NCBI RefSeq assembly: GCF_900115675.1
Contig: NZ_FOXI01000010.1
Location: forward strand, 25,250 to 89,249
Source: Halolamina pelagica
GTDB lineage: Archaea; Halobacteriota; Halobacteria; Halobacteriales; Haloferacaceae
Reading direction: 5' to 3'
DNA length: 64,000 nt
This document shows, piece by piece, positions 7,429 to 17,074 of the stretch. Under the pieces are notes generated by a model. The model was not told where the DNA came from. It made no database searches and saw only the letters and a list, made by a program, of their open reading frames with translations. Each line of letters begins with the position of its first letter. Within the stretch, counting starts at the first letter, position 1. The position numbers and the translations under genes are program-made.

Positions 7429-9612
7429 ATGAGCGCCGACGATCGCCGGCGGAAGGCCGAACGCATCCGCCACCTCCTCGACACCGAGGGCGACGCCGTC
7501 CACGAGAACACCCAGGTCTTCAACGAAGGTCGGTACGAGTCGACCGAGAACCTCGACGACTACGACGAGCTCAAGGACGAGGCCCGCGCGATCAAGGAGG
7601 ACGCCATCGAGCGCCTCCCCGACCTCGTCGATCGAGTGACCGAGGCCGTCGAAGCCAACGGCGGCACCGTCTACCTCGCCGACGACGCCGCCGACGCGAA
7701 CCGGTACCTCGCGGAGGTCGTCGACGGCCGGGACGTGGTGAAGTCGAAGTCGATGACCACCGAGGAGCTCGACGTGAACGAGTCGCTCGAGGGGAGCGGC
7801 GCGGACGTCTGGGAGACCGACCTCGCGGAGTTCGTCCTCCAGGTCGCCGACGAGGCGCCCTCACACATCGTCGCCCCGGCGATCCACAAGTCCCGCGAGG
7901 AGATCGCGACCCTGTTCAACGAGGTGTTCGAGCCCGAGGAACCGCTCGAGACCGCCGAGGAGCTGACGCGGTTCGCCCGCGAGTACCTCGGCGAGAAGAT
8001 CCGCGACGCCGAGGTCGGCATGACGGGCGCGAACTTCGTCACCGCCGAGACGGGCACGCTCGCGCTCGTCACGAGCGAGGGCAACGCACGCAAGTGCGTG
8101 CAGGCGACGGACACCCACGTCGCGGTCGCGGGCGTCGAGAAGGTCGTGCCGAGCGTCGAGGACCTCCAGCCGTTCGTCGAACTCATCGGCCGCTCGGGCA
8201 CCGGCCAGGACGTCACCTCCTACGTCTCGCTGTTCACGCCGCCGGTCGACTCGCCGACGTTCGGCGAGGACGACCTCGAACCCGGCGACGACCGCGAGTT
8301 CCACCTCGTGCTCGTCGACAACGGGCGGATGGCGATGCGCGAGGACGACCAGCTCCGGGAGACGCTGTACTGCATCCGCTGCTCGGCGTGTGCGAACTCC
8401 TGTGCGAACTTCCAGCACGTCGGCGGCCACGCCTTCGGCGGCGAGACGTATTCGGGGGGGATCGCCACCGGCTGGGAGGCCGGCGTCCACGGACAGGACA
8501 GCGCCGCCGAGTTCAACGACCTCTGTACGGGCTGTAGCCGCTGTGTGAACCAGTGCCCGGTGAACATCGACATCCCGTGGATCAACACCGTCGTCCGCGA
8601 TCGGATCAACCGCGGGAAGGACGGCGACCTCGACTTCCTCGTCGAGGGGCTCACGCCGGACGACGAGCCGGGCGGCGTCGACCCGCAGAAACGCCTGTTC
8701 GGGAACTTCGACACGCTGGCGAAGCTCGGGTCAACGTTCGCGCCGCTCTCGAACTGGGTCGCCCGAACCGACACCGCCCGCGCGCTGATGGAGCGAACCC
8801 TCGGCGTCGACAGCCGCCGCGAACTCCCCGAGTTCGAACGCGAATCCCTCGTCGAGTGGTTCGAGAGTCGGGGCCCGCGCGTGAGCCGCGAGGCGGCCCG
8901 CCGACAGGTCGCGCTCTACCCCGACGCGTACACGAACTACGTCCGCACCGAGCGCGGGAAGGCCGCCGTCCGCGTGCTCGAAGCCCTCAACGTTCGCGTC
9001 GACGTGCCGGCCGCCGGCGAGAGCGGCCGCGCGCCGCTCTCCCAGGGGATGGTGGCGACCGCCCGGTCGAACGCCGAAGCCGTCTACGACGCGCTCGCGC
9101 CCGCCGTCGCCGCGGATCACGACGTGGTCGTCGTCGAGCCCTCGGATCTCGCGATGTTCCACCGGGAGTACGAACGGCTCCTCCCCGAGGACAGCTACGC
9201 CGCGCTGAAAGACCGGAGCTACGAACTCATGGAGTACGTCTACGGCCTGCTGGAGAACGGCGCGGGCGTCGACGCACTGCCCGACGGTGACGACGAGCGC
9301 GTCGCCTACCACAGCCACTGCCAGCAGCGCACGCTGGACCTCGAACCCTACACGGTGGCGGTGCTGGAGGACTGCGGGTTCGACGTGACGACCTCGGACG
9401 TGGAGTGCTGCGGGATGGCCGGGAGCTTCGGGTACAAGTCCGAGTACTACGAACTCAGCGTCGACGTGGGCGAGACGCTCGCCGAGCAGTTCACGACCGA
9501 GGATACCGCCGACCGAACCGTCGTCGCCAGCGGTACGTCCTGTCTCGAACAGCTCGACGCGCTGCTCACGCGGCGGCCCGCACACCCGGTGCGACTGCTC
9601 GATCGGGAGTAA
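7429..9612 (+). CDS. LutB-LutA-like fusion: LUD / 4Fe-4S / CCG-domain oxidoreductase subunit
   Basis: A 727-residue fusion. The N-terminal LUD domain (to about residue 300) contains GMTGANFVTAETGTLALVTSEGNAR-type sequence, as in LutB. Two 4Fe-4S cysteine sets follow, C315/C318/C321/C325 and C366/C369/C372/C376 (CTGCSRCVNQCP). The C-terminal third resembles LutA/GlpC: YHSHCQQRTL near residue 627 and VECCGMAGSFG near 659 are CCG-domain motifs. In Bacillus the LutA, LutB and LutC proteins together oxidise L-lactate to pyruvate; fused archaeal versions are believed to serve lactate or glycolate oxidation. With the LutC-like gene immediately upstream, a complete Lut-type complex is encoded in two genes. 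Substrate is inferred. Confidence 0.88.
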   Translation: MSADDRRRKAERIRHLLDTEGDAVHENTQVFNEGRYESTENLDDYDELKDEARAIKEDAIERLPDLVDRVTEAVEANGGTVYLADDAADANRYLAEVVDGRDVVKSKSMTTEELDVNESLEGSGADVWETDLAEFVLQVADEAPSHIVAPAIHKSREEIATLFNEVFEPEEPLETAEELTRFAREYLGEKIRDAEVGMTGANFVTAETGTLALVTSEGNARKCVQATDTHVAVAGVEKVVPSVEDLQPFVELIGRSGTGQDVTSYVSLFTPPVDSPTFGEDDLEPGDDREFHLVLVDNGRMAMREDDQLRETLYCIRCSACANSCANFQHVGGHAFGGETYSGGIATGWEAGVHGQDSAAEFNDLCTGCSRCVNQCPVNIDIPWINTVVRDRINRGKDGDLDFLVEGLTPDDEPGGVDPQKRLFGNFDTLAKLGSTFAPLSNWVARTDTARALMERTLGVDSRRELPEFERESLVEWFESRGPRVSREAARRQVALYPDAYTNYVRTERGKAAVRVLEALNVRVDVPAAGESGRAPLSQGMVATARSNAEAVYDALAPAVAADHDVVVVEPSDLAMFHREYERLLPEDSYAALKDRSYELMEYVYGLLENGAGVDALPDGDDERVAYHSHCQQRTLDLEPYTVAVLEDCGFDVTTSDVECCGMAGSFGYKSEYYELSVDVGETLAEQFTTEDTADRTVVASGTSCLEQLDALLTRRPAHPVRLLDRE

Positions 9613-9633
9613 TCGAGCCCCGGGAGCGAGCGA

Positions 9634-10938
9634 TCACGCGCTCTCCAGCGTCTCGGCCGTCTCCTCGGAGACGCCCGGCGCCGCCTGCCCGACGGCTGTC
9701 GCGACGACGTACTCGGCGATCGTGCGGTCGAGCCGGGACACGGGGAACTCCCCGTCGTACCGTGAGAGGTCCCGGTCGGCGTGGGCAACCCGCCAGCCAG
9801 CGTTCGTGATGGCCGTCCGCGTCAGGTCCGGCGCGGCACTGTCCGCGAGTGCCGTCCTGAGCGCGTCGTACGCGTTCGACCGGATCTCCCGGACTGCCTC
9901 GGCACTCTGCGGTCGGGACAGGTCGCCGTCGTCGATACGCCCCCGGAGCCGATCCAGTGCCTCGACCCGCGTGAGTTGTCGGTTCGCGTCGACGACGGCA
10001 CTCGCTGGCCCGTTCGCGTCCGCGACCCGGCCCGCCCCGTAGATGAACCGCTGGCGGAGCTCGTCGATCACGAGCTCCTGAACGCCCCACTCCTCGCCGG
10101 TCGGCTCCGGCGGAACGTTCGAGTTGCGGGACTGGACGTCCGCGAACAGCGCCTCGGCGGCCCCGCGAAGCGTCTCCTCGACCGTGCCGGCGTCCGCCGG
10201 CAGCGACGCAGTGAACTGCTCGTCGAGGTGGCGTGCGTCGCCGAGGCACGCCAGGGCGGACTCGACTGTCTCGCCCCACTCCGCGACGGCGAGGAGCCGG
10301 TTCCCCTCCCGTCGGGGGTCGTCGGTGGCGATCGCGCGCTCCAGCAGGTCCTCGATCCGCCGGTGAACGAGCGCCGCCCGGACGGGGTCGTCGCCGACGT
10401 ACTCGTGATCGTCTCGCACGGACTGCGCGTCCGAGACGACCTGTCGATGCTCCGCCTCGAGCGTCTCGGCCGAGCGGTCCTCCTCGACGACGGCCCAGCC
10501 GGCGGCAGCGTACCGGGCGTCCGCGCGGGCCTGACGGAGTGCCGTGAGCGCGACGAGGGCTGTCGGCGCGCCCTGTGCCTCACTGAGGCGGTCGGTGGCG
10601 TCGGCCGCGGCGTCGACGAGTTGTTCGCGAACGTAGCCGTTCGGGATGTCCCCCGGGCCGAGCGGCGTCGGGAGGTCCGCGAGGAGTGTCGTGACCCGGT
10701 TCCGGCTCGCGTCGAAGTACTCCGGCGCGATCTCGACGGGGACGGATTCGGGCACGACCGGCTCCTCCCGGCGATCGACGTCCGGGAGGTCGTAGGCACG
10801 GATCGCCGGTTCCGCCTCCTCGCCGAACTCGGGGAGCCCGTTACAGCCGGCGAGCGCGCTCGCACCGGCCACGGCCAGCAGCCCGCGACGGCTCAGCATC
10901 GGCGGGTCTGCCGCGTCGGAACGCTCGTCGTCCATCAC
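9634..10938 (-). CDS. Tat-dependent lipoprotein, helical, unknown function
   Basis: A 434-residue protein with the Tat signal SRRGLLAVAGASALAGC and a lipobox cysteine near residue 32, so it is predicted to be anchored on the outer face of the membrane. The mature part is rich in Ala, Arg, Glu and Asp, almost free of cysteine, and looks helical throughout. I recognise no enzyme motif. Its start overlaps the stop of the upstream lipoprotein gene by 4 bases (ATGA type), so the two exported proteins are very likely made together. It is convergent with the LutB-like gene, only 21 bases away. Confidence 0.75.
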   Translation of the reverse strand: MMDDERSDAADPPMLSRRGLLAVAGASALAGCNGLPEFGEEAEPAIRAYDLPDVDRREEPVVPESVPVEIAPEYFDASRNRVTTLLADLPTPLGPGDIPNGYVREQLVDAAADATDRLSEAQGAPTALVALTALRQARADARYAAAGWAVVEEDRSAETLEAEHRQVVSDAQSVRDDHEYVGDDPVRAALVHRRIEDLLERAIATDDPRREGNRLLAVAEWGETVESALACLGDARHLDEQFTASLPADAGTVEETLRGAAEALFADVQSRNSNVPPEPTGEEWGVQELVIDELRQRFIYGAGRVADANGPASAVVDANRQLTRVEALDRLRGRIDDGDLSRPQSAEAVREIRSNAYDALRTALADSAAPDLTRTAITNAGWRVAHADRDLSRYDGEFPVSRLDRTIAEYVVATAVGQAAPGVSEETAETLESA

Positions 10939-11660
10939 TGTTCACCCCCGGAACCGGTCGGCGGCGTCTCGGTTCGGGTTGGGCTCCCGTCGGTTGGTGA
11001 CGGCTCGGTTCGGTCTCCCCCCTCCGAGGCTGCGTGCTGGCGGTCGCACACGCCGGTCCCGATCGACGACGAGTAACTGGTCACCTCGTCGGCGTCGAGC
11101 GGGTCGGGGATCCGGATCAGGCGGGCCTCGATGACCCACGCGTCGGCCTCGCAGTGGTCCGTGTACGGGCGGCTCTCGCGGGTGTAGTCCGTCGAGATCC
11201 CCGTCGACGACCAGCCGAGGTGACACAGATCGAGTCGGAAACACGCCCGTACCTCGCCCATCTCGACGTAGACCGCTTCGGCGTCGAACTCCGTCGCCGC
11301 GAAGAACGACTCGACCGCATCGCGGTCCACGCTGTCGGCGACGCTGATCCTGCCGGCACGGTCCGCGTCGTCGACGATGATGGAGTCCCGCCAGCCGTCA
11401 CGCCGGCTGGCTGTCGGCCGATCACCGTCGTCGTCCGATCTCACGAGCCAGAGCGGCGGGCGATCGGTGTCGACCCGAACGAGGTGTGTTTCCGGATCCG
11501 TCGTCGACCCGGACATCGGTCCGTCGGGGCCGTCGTCGCGCGGTGCTGTTCGCGTCGAGCCGGCAGCGCCGTCACCGAGCCCGCCACAGCCGGCGAGCGC
11601 GGCGGAAAGGCCCGCGACTCCGGAGAGGAGGGCGCGTCGTGTCGAGAGGACCATCGTCAC
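10935..11660 (-). CDS. Lipoprotein, unknown function
   Basis: A 241-residue exported protein with signal STRRALLSGVAGLSAALAGC (Tat-like twin Arg, lipobox LAGC near residue 24). The start could be either ATG at 11660 or 11654 (MTMVLS). The mature domain has a few scattered cysteines (CFRLDLCHLGW, DHCEAD, GVCDRQ) that could form disulfides. The tail after residue 210 is a low-complexity Ser/Thr/Pro/Gly linker. It is the first gene of a two-gene operon with the larger lipoprotein. No family was recognised. Confidence 0.72.
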   Translation of the reverse strand: MTMVLSTRRALLSGVAGLSAALAGCGGLGDGAAGSTRTAPRDDGPDGPMSGSTTDPETHLVRVDTDRPPLWLVRSDDDGDRPTASRRDGWRDSIIVDDADRAGRISVADSVDRDAVESFFAATEFDAEAVYVEMGEVRACFRLDLCHLGWSSTGISTDYTRESRPYTDHCEADAWVIEARLIRIPDPLDADEVTSYSSSIGTGVCDRQHAASEGGDRTEPSPTDGSPTRTETPPTGSGGEQ

Positions 11661-11684
11661 GAGGCCGTTGGGACGACCAGCGTG

Positions 11685-11690
11685 AAAAAA
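11685..11690 (-). terminator. U-tract after the NhaC gene
   Basis: Six consecutive T on the minus strand lie between the NhaC stop (11747) and the next same-strand gene (start 11660). Archaeal termination commonly uses U-runs. The same AT-rich block could instead belong to the promoter of the lipoprotein pair. Confidence 0.35.
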
Positions 11691-11746
11691 TCACCCGTGA
11701 CCGACGCTCGTGTGCCCGCCCCCTGCGAGTACGGCCACGCGCGACG

Positions 11747-13213
11747 TCACTCGGCCGGCGAGGGGTTCTCGGTGGCCCGCCCGTCGATCGGGTCGTTCGC
11801 GTCGTCCTTGTAGAAGATCTTCCAACCGGTCACACCCATCACCACCAACACCATCGGCGAGAGGAACCCGAAGAAGTAGTACGGCGCGTACGAGAGCACG
11901 GGAACCCCGAGCGCGGCGGACATGTAGACGCCGCCGGAGTTCCACGGGACGAGCGCGGAGGTCGTCGTCCCGGACGCCTCGATGGCCCGCGAGAGGTTCC
12001 GGCTCTCGAGGTCGTAGTCGTCGTAGAGGTTCCGGAACGTCATCCCCGGCACGACCAGCGCCATGTACTGTTCTGCGGCCAGCACGTTGATCGCGAACGT
12101 TCCCACCGCGGTTCCGGCGGTGAGTCCGGCCACGCTGCTGACTGCCCTCCCCGTGTAGTACGCGACGGCTGCCAGCACGCCGGACTCCTGCAGGATCCCG
12201 CCCAGCGAGAGCGCCGCGACGACGATGGAGATGACCCAGATCGACCCGGAGAGGCCGCCGCTGGCCAACAGATCGTTGGTGAGCGCGACGCCGGTTTCGG
12301 GGCTGGTCCCGTAGTGGACGGTCGACCAGGCGGCCGCGAAACCCACACCCTGCAGCGTGATGCTGATCCCCACCGCCGCGAAGATGCCGGCGCCGAGCGA
12401 GGGGAGTGCCGGGTAGCCGTAGATCGCCAACGCGAACGTGATCACGATGGGCAGCAGCGTGAGCGGCGAGATCACGTAGACGCTCGAGAGGCCGGCCTGG
12501 ATCTCCGCGACGCGGTCGACCGGGATCGTGCCGCTCGCGTTCAGCCCGAGGGCGACGAACAGCACGAGCGACACCGTGAACGCGATGAGCGTTCCGGGCC
12601 GCATCGCCCGGATGTGGTCCATGAGCTCGGTGTTCGTGACGGCGGCAGCGAGGTTGGTCGTGTCCGACAGCGGCGAGTTCTTGTCGCCCGTGTAGGCGCC
12701 CGAGAGCACGGCGCCGGCCGTCATCGGCGCCGGGATCCCGAGCCCGGAACCGATCCCGACCATCGCCACCCCCAGCGTGCCGGCGGTCGTCCACGACGAG
12801 CCGATCGCGAAGGAGGCGACGGCGGCGAGCAGGAGCGTGAACGGGAGGAATATCGCCGGGAAGAGGAACTCCAGCCCGTAGTACATGATCGTCGGGATCG
12901 TGCCGGCGTCGATCCACGACGCGATCACCATGTAGATCACGAAAAGGATGAGGATGGCCTGAAGCCCCATCAGGATGCTTCTGCTGACGCCCTCGTAGAG
13001 GTTCGCCCACGAGTAACCCAGGTGGTACCGTGCGAAAAAGCCCGAGAACACGATCCCCCAGAGCAGGGGCATCTGCGGATCGAGTTCCAGCATGACGATC
13101 CCGACGATGAGGAACAACAGCATCCCGGCGACGGGAACGAGTGACTCGATCAGTGACGGGCGCAGATCTTCGGGTATCTCGTCGTACGTTTTCGGCGTGA
13201 AGTCCAGTTCCAT
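11747..13213 (-). CDS. nhaC: NhaC-family Na+/H+ antiporter
   Basis: A 488-residue polytopic membrane protein of the NhaC family, exchanging cytoplasmic Na+ (or an organic acid/Na+ pair) for H+. Family stretches seen are SFAIGSSWTTAGTLGVAMVGIG, GAVLSGAYTGDKNSPLSDTTNLAA, and near the C-terminus VPWNSGGVYMSAALGVP. The start was set at MELDFTP (13213). The frame continues 11 codons upstream, but the TATA-like GTTATTAGT (about 13245-13253) is too close for that longer start. It sits upstream of the lipoprotein pair and downstream of the hut operon, both in the same direction. Confidence 0.9.
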   Translation of the reverse strand: MELDFTPKTYDEIPEDLRPSLIESLVPVAGMLLFLIVGIVMLELDPQMPLLWGIVFSGFFARYHLGYSWANLYEGVSRSILMGLQAILILFVIYMVIASWIDAGTIPTIMYYGLEFLFPAIFLPFTLLLAAVASFAIGSSWTTAGTLGVAMVGIGSGLGIPAPMTAGAVLSGAYTGDKNSPLSDTTNLAAAVTNTELMDHIRAMRPGTLIAFTVSLVLFVALGLNASGTIPVDRVAEIQAGLSSVYVISPLTLLPIVITFALAIYGYPALPSLGAGIFAAVGISITLQGVGFAAAWSTVHYGTSPETGVALTNDLLASGGLSGSIWVISIVVAALSLGGILQESGVLAAVAYYTGRAVSSVAGLTAGTAVGTFAINVLAAEQYMALVVPGMTFRNLYDDYDLESRNLSRAIEASGTTTSALVPWNSGGVYMSAALGVPVLSYAPYYFFGFLSPMVLVVMGVTGWKIFYKDDANDPIDGRATENPSPAE

Positions 13214-13363
13214 GCGATGACAACAGGGTGTCCCGACAGCACCCACTAATAACGTCTCGATAGAGCGACGTACTTAACAGAATCATCGCGGGACCGGGCT
13301 GTCCGCAAGCGGTACGGTTCGACGCCGGCGAACCGTCGAGCGGAAACCGCCCCACTCGCGGTG

Positions 13364-14929
13364 CTACTCTTCGAGAACGGTCCGTTCCAGCTGCTCGCCG
13401 AGGTCGCCGAAGCGGACGAGGTCGGCGACCAGTTCGACGTCGTCGTCCAGCGGCCGGTCGCCGTCCCACGGCTGCACCGCCGAACTGAGGAGGTCGCGGA
13501 CGACTCCCGTCCCCGTCCCGTGGGCCAGCGAGTCGTCGACGAACGCGCTCGCACGGTTCCCGGCGAGGAGTTCGACGGCGACGACCGACGCCGCGTTCTC
13601 GACGGCGGTTCCCGCGAGGAGCGCACTCTGGCCGCTCATGCTCACGTGGTCCTCCTGCCCGCCGCTGACCGGGGTGTTGTCCGTCGCCGGCGACCCGATC
13701 GACCGCAGCTCGTTGACGAGCGCCGCCGCGGTGTACTGCGCGATCATGAACCCGGACTCCTGCCCGGGATCGTTCGTCAGGTACGGCGTCAGGTGGGCCT
13801 CCTGCAGGTTCGGATCGAGCATCCGGTTCGTCCGGCGCTCGGAGATGGTGGCCAACTCGGTGAGCGCGTTGACGGCGTAATCGAGCCGCAGCGCGAGCGG
13901 TTCGCCGTGGAAGTTCCCGCCGGAGAGGACCGCCGCCGACTCCCCGCCGCTCGACCGGCTGTCGACCCGGTCGGCGTCGAAGACGAGCGGGTTGTCCGTC
14001 GCGCTGTTGAGTTCCGTCTCAACGGCCGACCGCAGGTGGTCGAGCGCGTCGCGGACGGCGCCGTGCACCTGCGGGATACATCGGACGGAGTAGGCGTCCT
14101 GCACGCGGTCACAGTTGCGGTGGGACTCGACGATCTCGGAGTCGGCCGTCAGGCGTTTGATCCGCCGCGCCGTCTCACACTGGCCGTCGTGCGGACGAAC
14201 TTCCTGAATCGCGGCGTCACAGCTCGCGGTCGTCCCCATCGTCACTTCCGTCGTCAGGGCGCCCGCCACGTCGGCCGCTTCGAGCACTCGCTCGGCGTCG
14301 ACGACGAACAGCGCCGCGAGGCCCGTCGTCAGCTGCGTCCCGTTGATGAGCGCCAACCCCTCCTTCGGTTCGAGTTCGAGTGGCTCCAGCCCTACCTGCT
14401 CCAGCGCCGTCTCGCCGCCGATGTGGCCGTCGCCGTCGAGTACCTCTCCCTCGCCGAGGAGCACCAGCGCCATGTGGGCGAGGGGGGCGAGGTCGCCGCT
14501 CGCGCCGAGACTCCCCCGCGACCGAACGGCGGGGTGGACGCCCTCGTTCAGCATCGTCACGAGGTGGTCGACGACGACCTCGCGGACGCCCGAGTACCCC
14601 TTGACCAGCGAGTTCACGCGCGACACCATCATCGCCCGGACCTCCTCGGGCGACAGGTACCGGCCGGCGCCGGAGGCGTGACTGCGGAGGAGGTTCGTCT
14701 GGAGGGCGCGGATGTCCTCGGCCGGGATGCGCTCGTTGACGAGCGAGCCGAACCCGGTGTTCAGCCCGTACACCGCCTCGTCGGTCGCCATCACGTCCTC
14801 GACGCGGACCCGTGACTCGCGGAGTCGCTCGCGGGCCGGCTCGGCGACGCTCACCGTCGCCCCGTCACGCGCGACCGCTTCCACTCCCGCCGGCGTCAAC
14901 GACTGCCCGTCGAGTATCACGTCACTCAT
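13364..14929 (-). CDS. hutH: Histidine ammonia-lyase
   Basis: A 521-residue HutH that deaminates L-histidine to trans-urocanate. The MIO-prosthetic-group triad Ala-Ser-Gly is at residues 143-145 in GSLGASGDLAPLAH. YGLNTGFG (residues 54-61), NGTQ and QEDHVSM are also intact. It is the last gene of the hutUGIH operon, and its start overlaps the 3' end of hutI by 8 bases. Length and motifs indicate a functional enzyme. Confidence 0.96.
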   Translation of the reverse strand: MSDVILDGQSLTPAGVEAVARDGATVSVAEPARERLRESRVRVEDVMATDEAVYGLNTGFGSLVNERIPAEDIRALQTNLLRSHASGAGRYLSPEEVRAMMVSRVNSLVKGYSGVREVVVDHLVTMLNEGVHPAVRSRGSLGASGDLAPLAHMALVLLGEGEVLDGDGHIGGETALEQVGLEPLELEPKEGLALINGTQLTTGLAALFVVDAERVLEAADVAGALTTEVTMGTTASCDAAIQEVRPHDGQCETARRIKRLTADSEIVESHRNCDRVQDAYSVRCIPQVHGAVRDALDHLRSAVETELNSATDNPLVFDADRVDSRSSGGESAAVLSGGNFHGEPLALRLDYAVNALTELATISERRTNRMLDPNLQEAHLTPYLTNDPGQESGFMIAQYTAAALVNELRSIGSPATDNTPVSGGQEDHVSMSGQSALLAGTAVENAASVVAVELLAGNRASAFVDDSLAHGTGTGVVRDLLSSAVQPWDGDRPLDDDVELVADLVRFGDLGEQLERTVLEE

Positions 14930-16151
14930 GGACCACACGACCTCCCTTGATAACCGTCTCGATGGCGTTCACGCCGAAGTTGTACGGGACGTGGACCGCC
15001 GTCGGCGCGTCGACGATCGCGAGGTCTGCCGGGGCGCCCTCCCGAAGCGTCCCGAGCCCGTCCGTGCGGTTCAGCGCGCGGGCCCCGCCCGCGGTCGCGG
15101 CGACCAGCGCGTCCATCGGCGCCAGCTTCATGCCGACGCAGGCGAGCGTGCTCGCGAAGCCCATGCTCTGTGCGTAGCAGTTCGGGTTGAGGTCCGACGC
15201 GATCGCGATCGCGGGCGAGTCGACGCCCATCTCGTCGGCGACTGCGCGGAACATCCCTGCATCGGCGTACTCGGTGTCGAGCCCGAAGGCCGTCCCCGGG
15301 AGGAACACCGGCGTCACGCCCGCCTCGAACAGCGCTTCGGCGTCCTCCCGCGTCGCCATGAGCAGGTGGTCGGCGCTCGCCGCTCCCACGTCCGCGGCCA
15401 GCTGGGCGGCGCCGGTCCGGGCGAGCTCCTCGGCGTGGATCTTCGGCGTCAGCCCGTACTCGGCGCCGGCTTCGAGGACGCGCCGTGACTGCTCGACGGT
15501 GAACGCACCCTCGTCACAGAACACGTCGTTGAACGCCGCGATCCCCTGATCGGCCACGGCCGGCAGGAACTCGTCGATCACCCGGGCCACGTACTCGTCG
15601 GCGTCGCTGTCCCGCGGGACCGCGTGGGCGCCGAGGAACGTCGCGATCACGTCGACCGGATGCCGGTCGTCGGCCTCGTCGATGACCTCGAGCATCCGGA
15701 GCTCGGTCTCGAGGTCGAGCCCGTAGCCGGACTTCACTTCGACCGTCGTGGTCCCGTGGGCGAGCAGCACGTCGAGTTGGGCCAGCAGGTTGTCGAGCAA
15801 CGTTTCCCGCGAGGCCGCACGGACTGCGTCGACGGTTCGGTGGATCCCGCCGCCCTCGGCCAGGATCTCCTGATACGTCTTCCCGCGGAGTTTCGCCGCG
15901 AACTCGTCCGACCGGTCGCCGGCGAACAGCGCGTGGGTGTGGGAGTCGACGAACCCAGGGATCACGGCTTGCCCCGAGGCGTCGATCGTCTGGGCCGCGT
16001 TCTCGCGGGGGTAGCGTCGCTCGATCTCCGCTGTGGGCCCAGTCGCCACGATCTCGCCGTCCTCGACGACGACGCTGGCCGCCTCGAGCAGCTGTTCGTC
16101 GGGGCCGACGAGAACTTCGCTGGCGTCGTGGATCAGGAGGTCGACCGTCAT
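14922..16151 (-). CDS. hutI: Imidazolonepropionase
   Basis: A 409-residue amidohydrolase that opens 4-imidazolone-5-propanoate to N-formimidoyl-L-glutamate. The metal-binding HTH in GFVDSHTHALFAGDR is at residues 71-73. Other family blocks are VEVKSGYGLDLETE, FLGAHAVP, HAEELARTG and SDLNPNC. It overlaps hutG (16148) by 4 bases and hutH by 8 bases, so it is translationally coupled inside the hut operon. Confidence 0.96.
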   Translation of the reverse strand: MTVDLLIHDASEVLVGPDEQLLEAASVVVEDGEIVATGPTAEIERRYPRENAAQTIDASGQAVIPGFVDSHTHALFAGDRSDEFAAKLRGKTYQEILAEGGGIHRTVDAVRAASRETLLDNLLAQLDVLLAHGTTTVEVKSGYGLDLETELRMLEVIDEADDRHPVDVIATFLGAHAVPRDSDADEYVARVIDEFLPAVADQGIAAFNDVFCDEGAFTVEQSRRVLEAGAEYGLTPKIHAEELARTGAAQLAADVGAASADHLLMATREDAEALFEAGVTPVFLPGTAFGLDTEYADAGMFRAVADEMGVDSPAIAIASDLNPNCYAQSMGFASTLACVGMKLAPMDALVAATAGGARALNRTDGLGTLREGAPADLAIVDAPTAVHVPYNFGVNAIETVIKGGRVVHE

Positions 16152-17074
16152 TGCCCCCCACCTCGATGAGCGAGGAAGTGTGCGATCGCCCGCGCGGCCA
16201 CCGTCACCGTCCGTCCGTCACGGTCGAGCGACGGGGCACACTCCACCACTTCGAACCCGGCGACGCGGTCGTCGACCGCCAGTCGGCCGAGGACGGCGAA
16301 CAGTTCCCGGCCGGTGAGCCCGCCGGGCGTCGGCGCGCTCACGCCCGGCGCCGTCGCCGCGTCCAGCACGTCGGCGTCCAGACTCACGTACACGGTATCG
16401 ACCGCCGACAGCTCCTCCAAAGCGGTCGCCGCCGCCCCCGCGGGATCGGCGCCGACCGACGCGGCCGAGTGGATCCGCCCACCCTGCCCGTCGAGGTAGT
16501 CGTGATAGCGCGTGCTCGTCTCGAAGTGGCGCGCGCCGAGGACGACCAGCGAGTCCAGCCCGCGGTCGAACAGTTGGCGGTAGGGCGTCCCGCTCGTCGG
16601 CCCCTCGCGGATCTCGCGACAGTCGAGGTGGGCGTCCAAGCTAACGACGCCGACCGAGTCGCCCGACAGCAGCGGCGCGACGTTGGGCACCGTCAGCGAG
16701 TTGTCCCCGCCGAGGAACACCGGGAGCACGCCGGCGTCGTGGAGCGGTTCGACCGTGGTCTCGACTGCGTGTTGCACCTCCGAAACGGTGCGAGTCCAAT
16801 CGGTGTCGACGTCTCCCACGTCGCCGATGGGGCCGAGCGGGCCCTCCGCGAAGTGGTGCGTCTTCGTCGCGGCGAGGGCGTCGCGAACCGCCGCCGGGCC
16901 CTCGCGAGCCCCGGTACGACCGATGACGGCGCCGTCGTAGGGCTCGCCGACGAACACGGTGTCGTACGCGCCCGCAGCGTCGACTGTCGTCCCGTGGACG
17001 ATATCGCCGATCTGCTCGTCGTTCGGGTCCGACGACGGGCCGTGCCACGGGTCGGGTTCGGTGAATCCACTCAT
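16148..17074 (-). CDS. hutG: Formimidoylglutamase (arginase family)
   Basis: A 308-residue ureohydrolase-fold enzyme. It carries the di-manganese motifs GGDNS, SLDAHLD and SLDADVLD, in the order and spacing typical of the family. In this pathway it hydrolyses N-formimidoyl-L-glutamate to L-glutamate and formamide (EC 3.5.3.8 type). The start codon overlaps hutU and the stop overlaps hutI, each by 4 bases. The formamide product is of interest because a formamidase-like protein and formate-THF ligase are encoded in the same window. Confidence 0.93.
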   Translation of the reverse strand: MSGFTEPDPWHGPSSDPNDEQIGDIVHGTTVDAAGAYDTVFVGEPYDGAVIGRTGAREGPAAVRDALAATKTHHFAEGPLGPIGDVGDVDTDWTRTVSEVQHAVETTVEPLHDAGVLPVFLGGDNSLTVPNVAPLLSGDSVGVVSLDAHLDCREIREGPTSGTPYRQLFDRGLDSLVVLGARHFETSTRYHDYLDGQGGRIHSAASVGADPAGAAATALEELSAVDTVYVSLDADVLDAATAPGVSAPTPGGLTGRELFAVLGRLAVDDRVAGFEVVECAPSLDRDGRTVTVAARAIAHFLAHRGGGQ

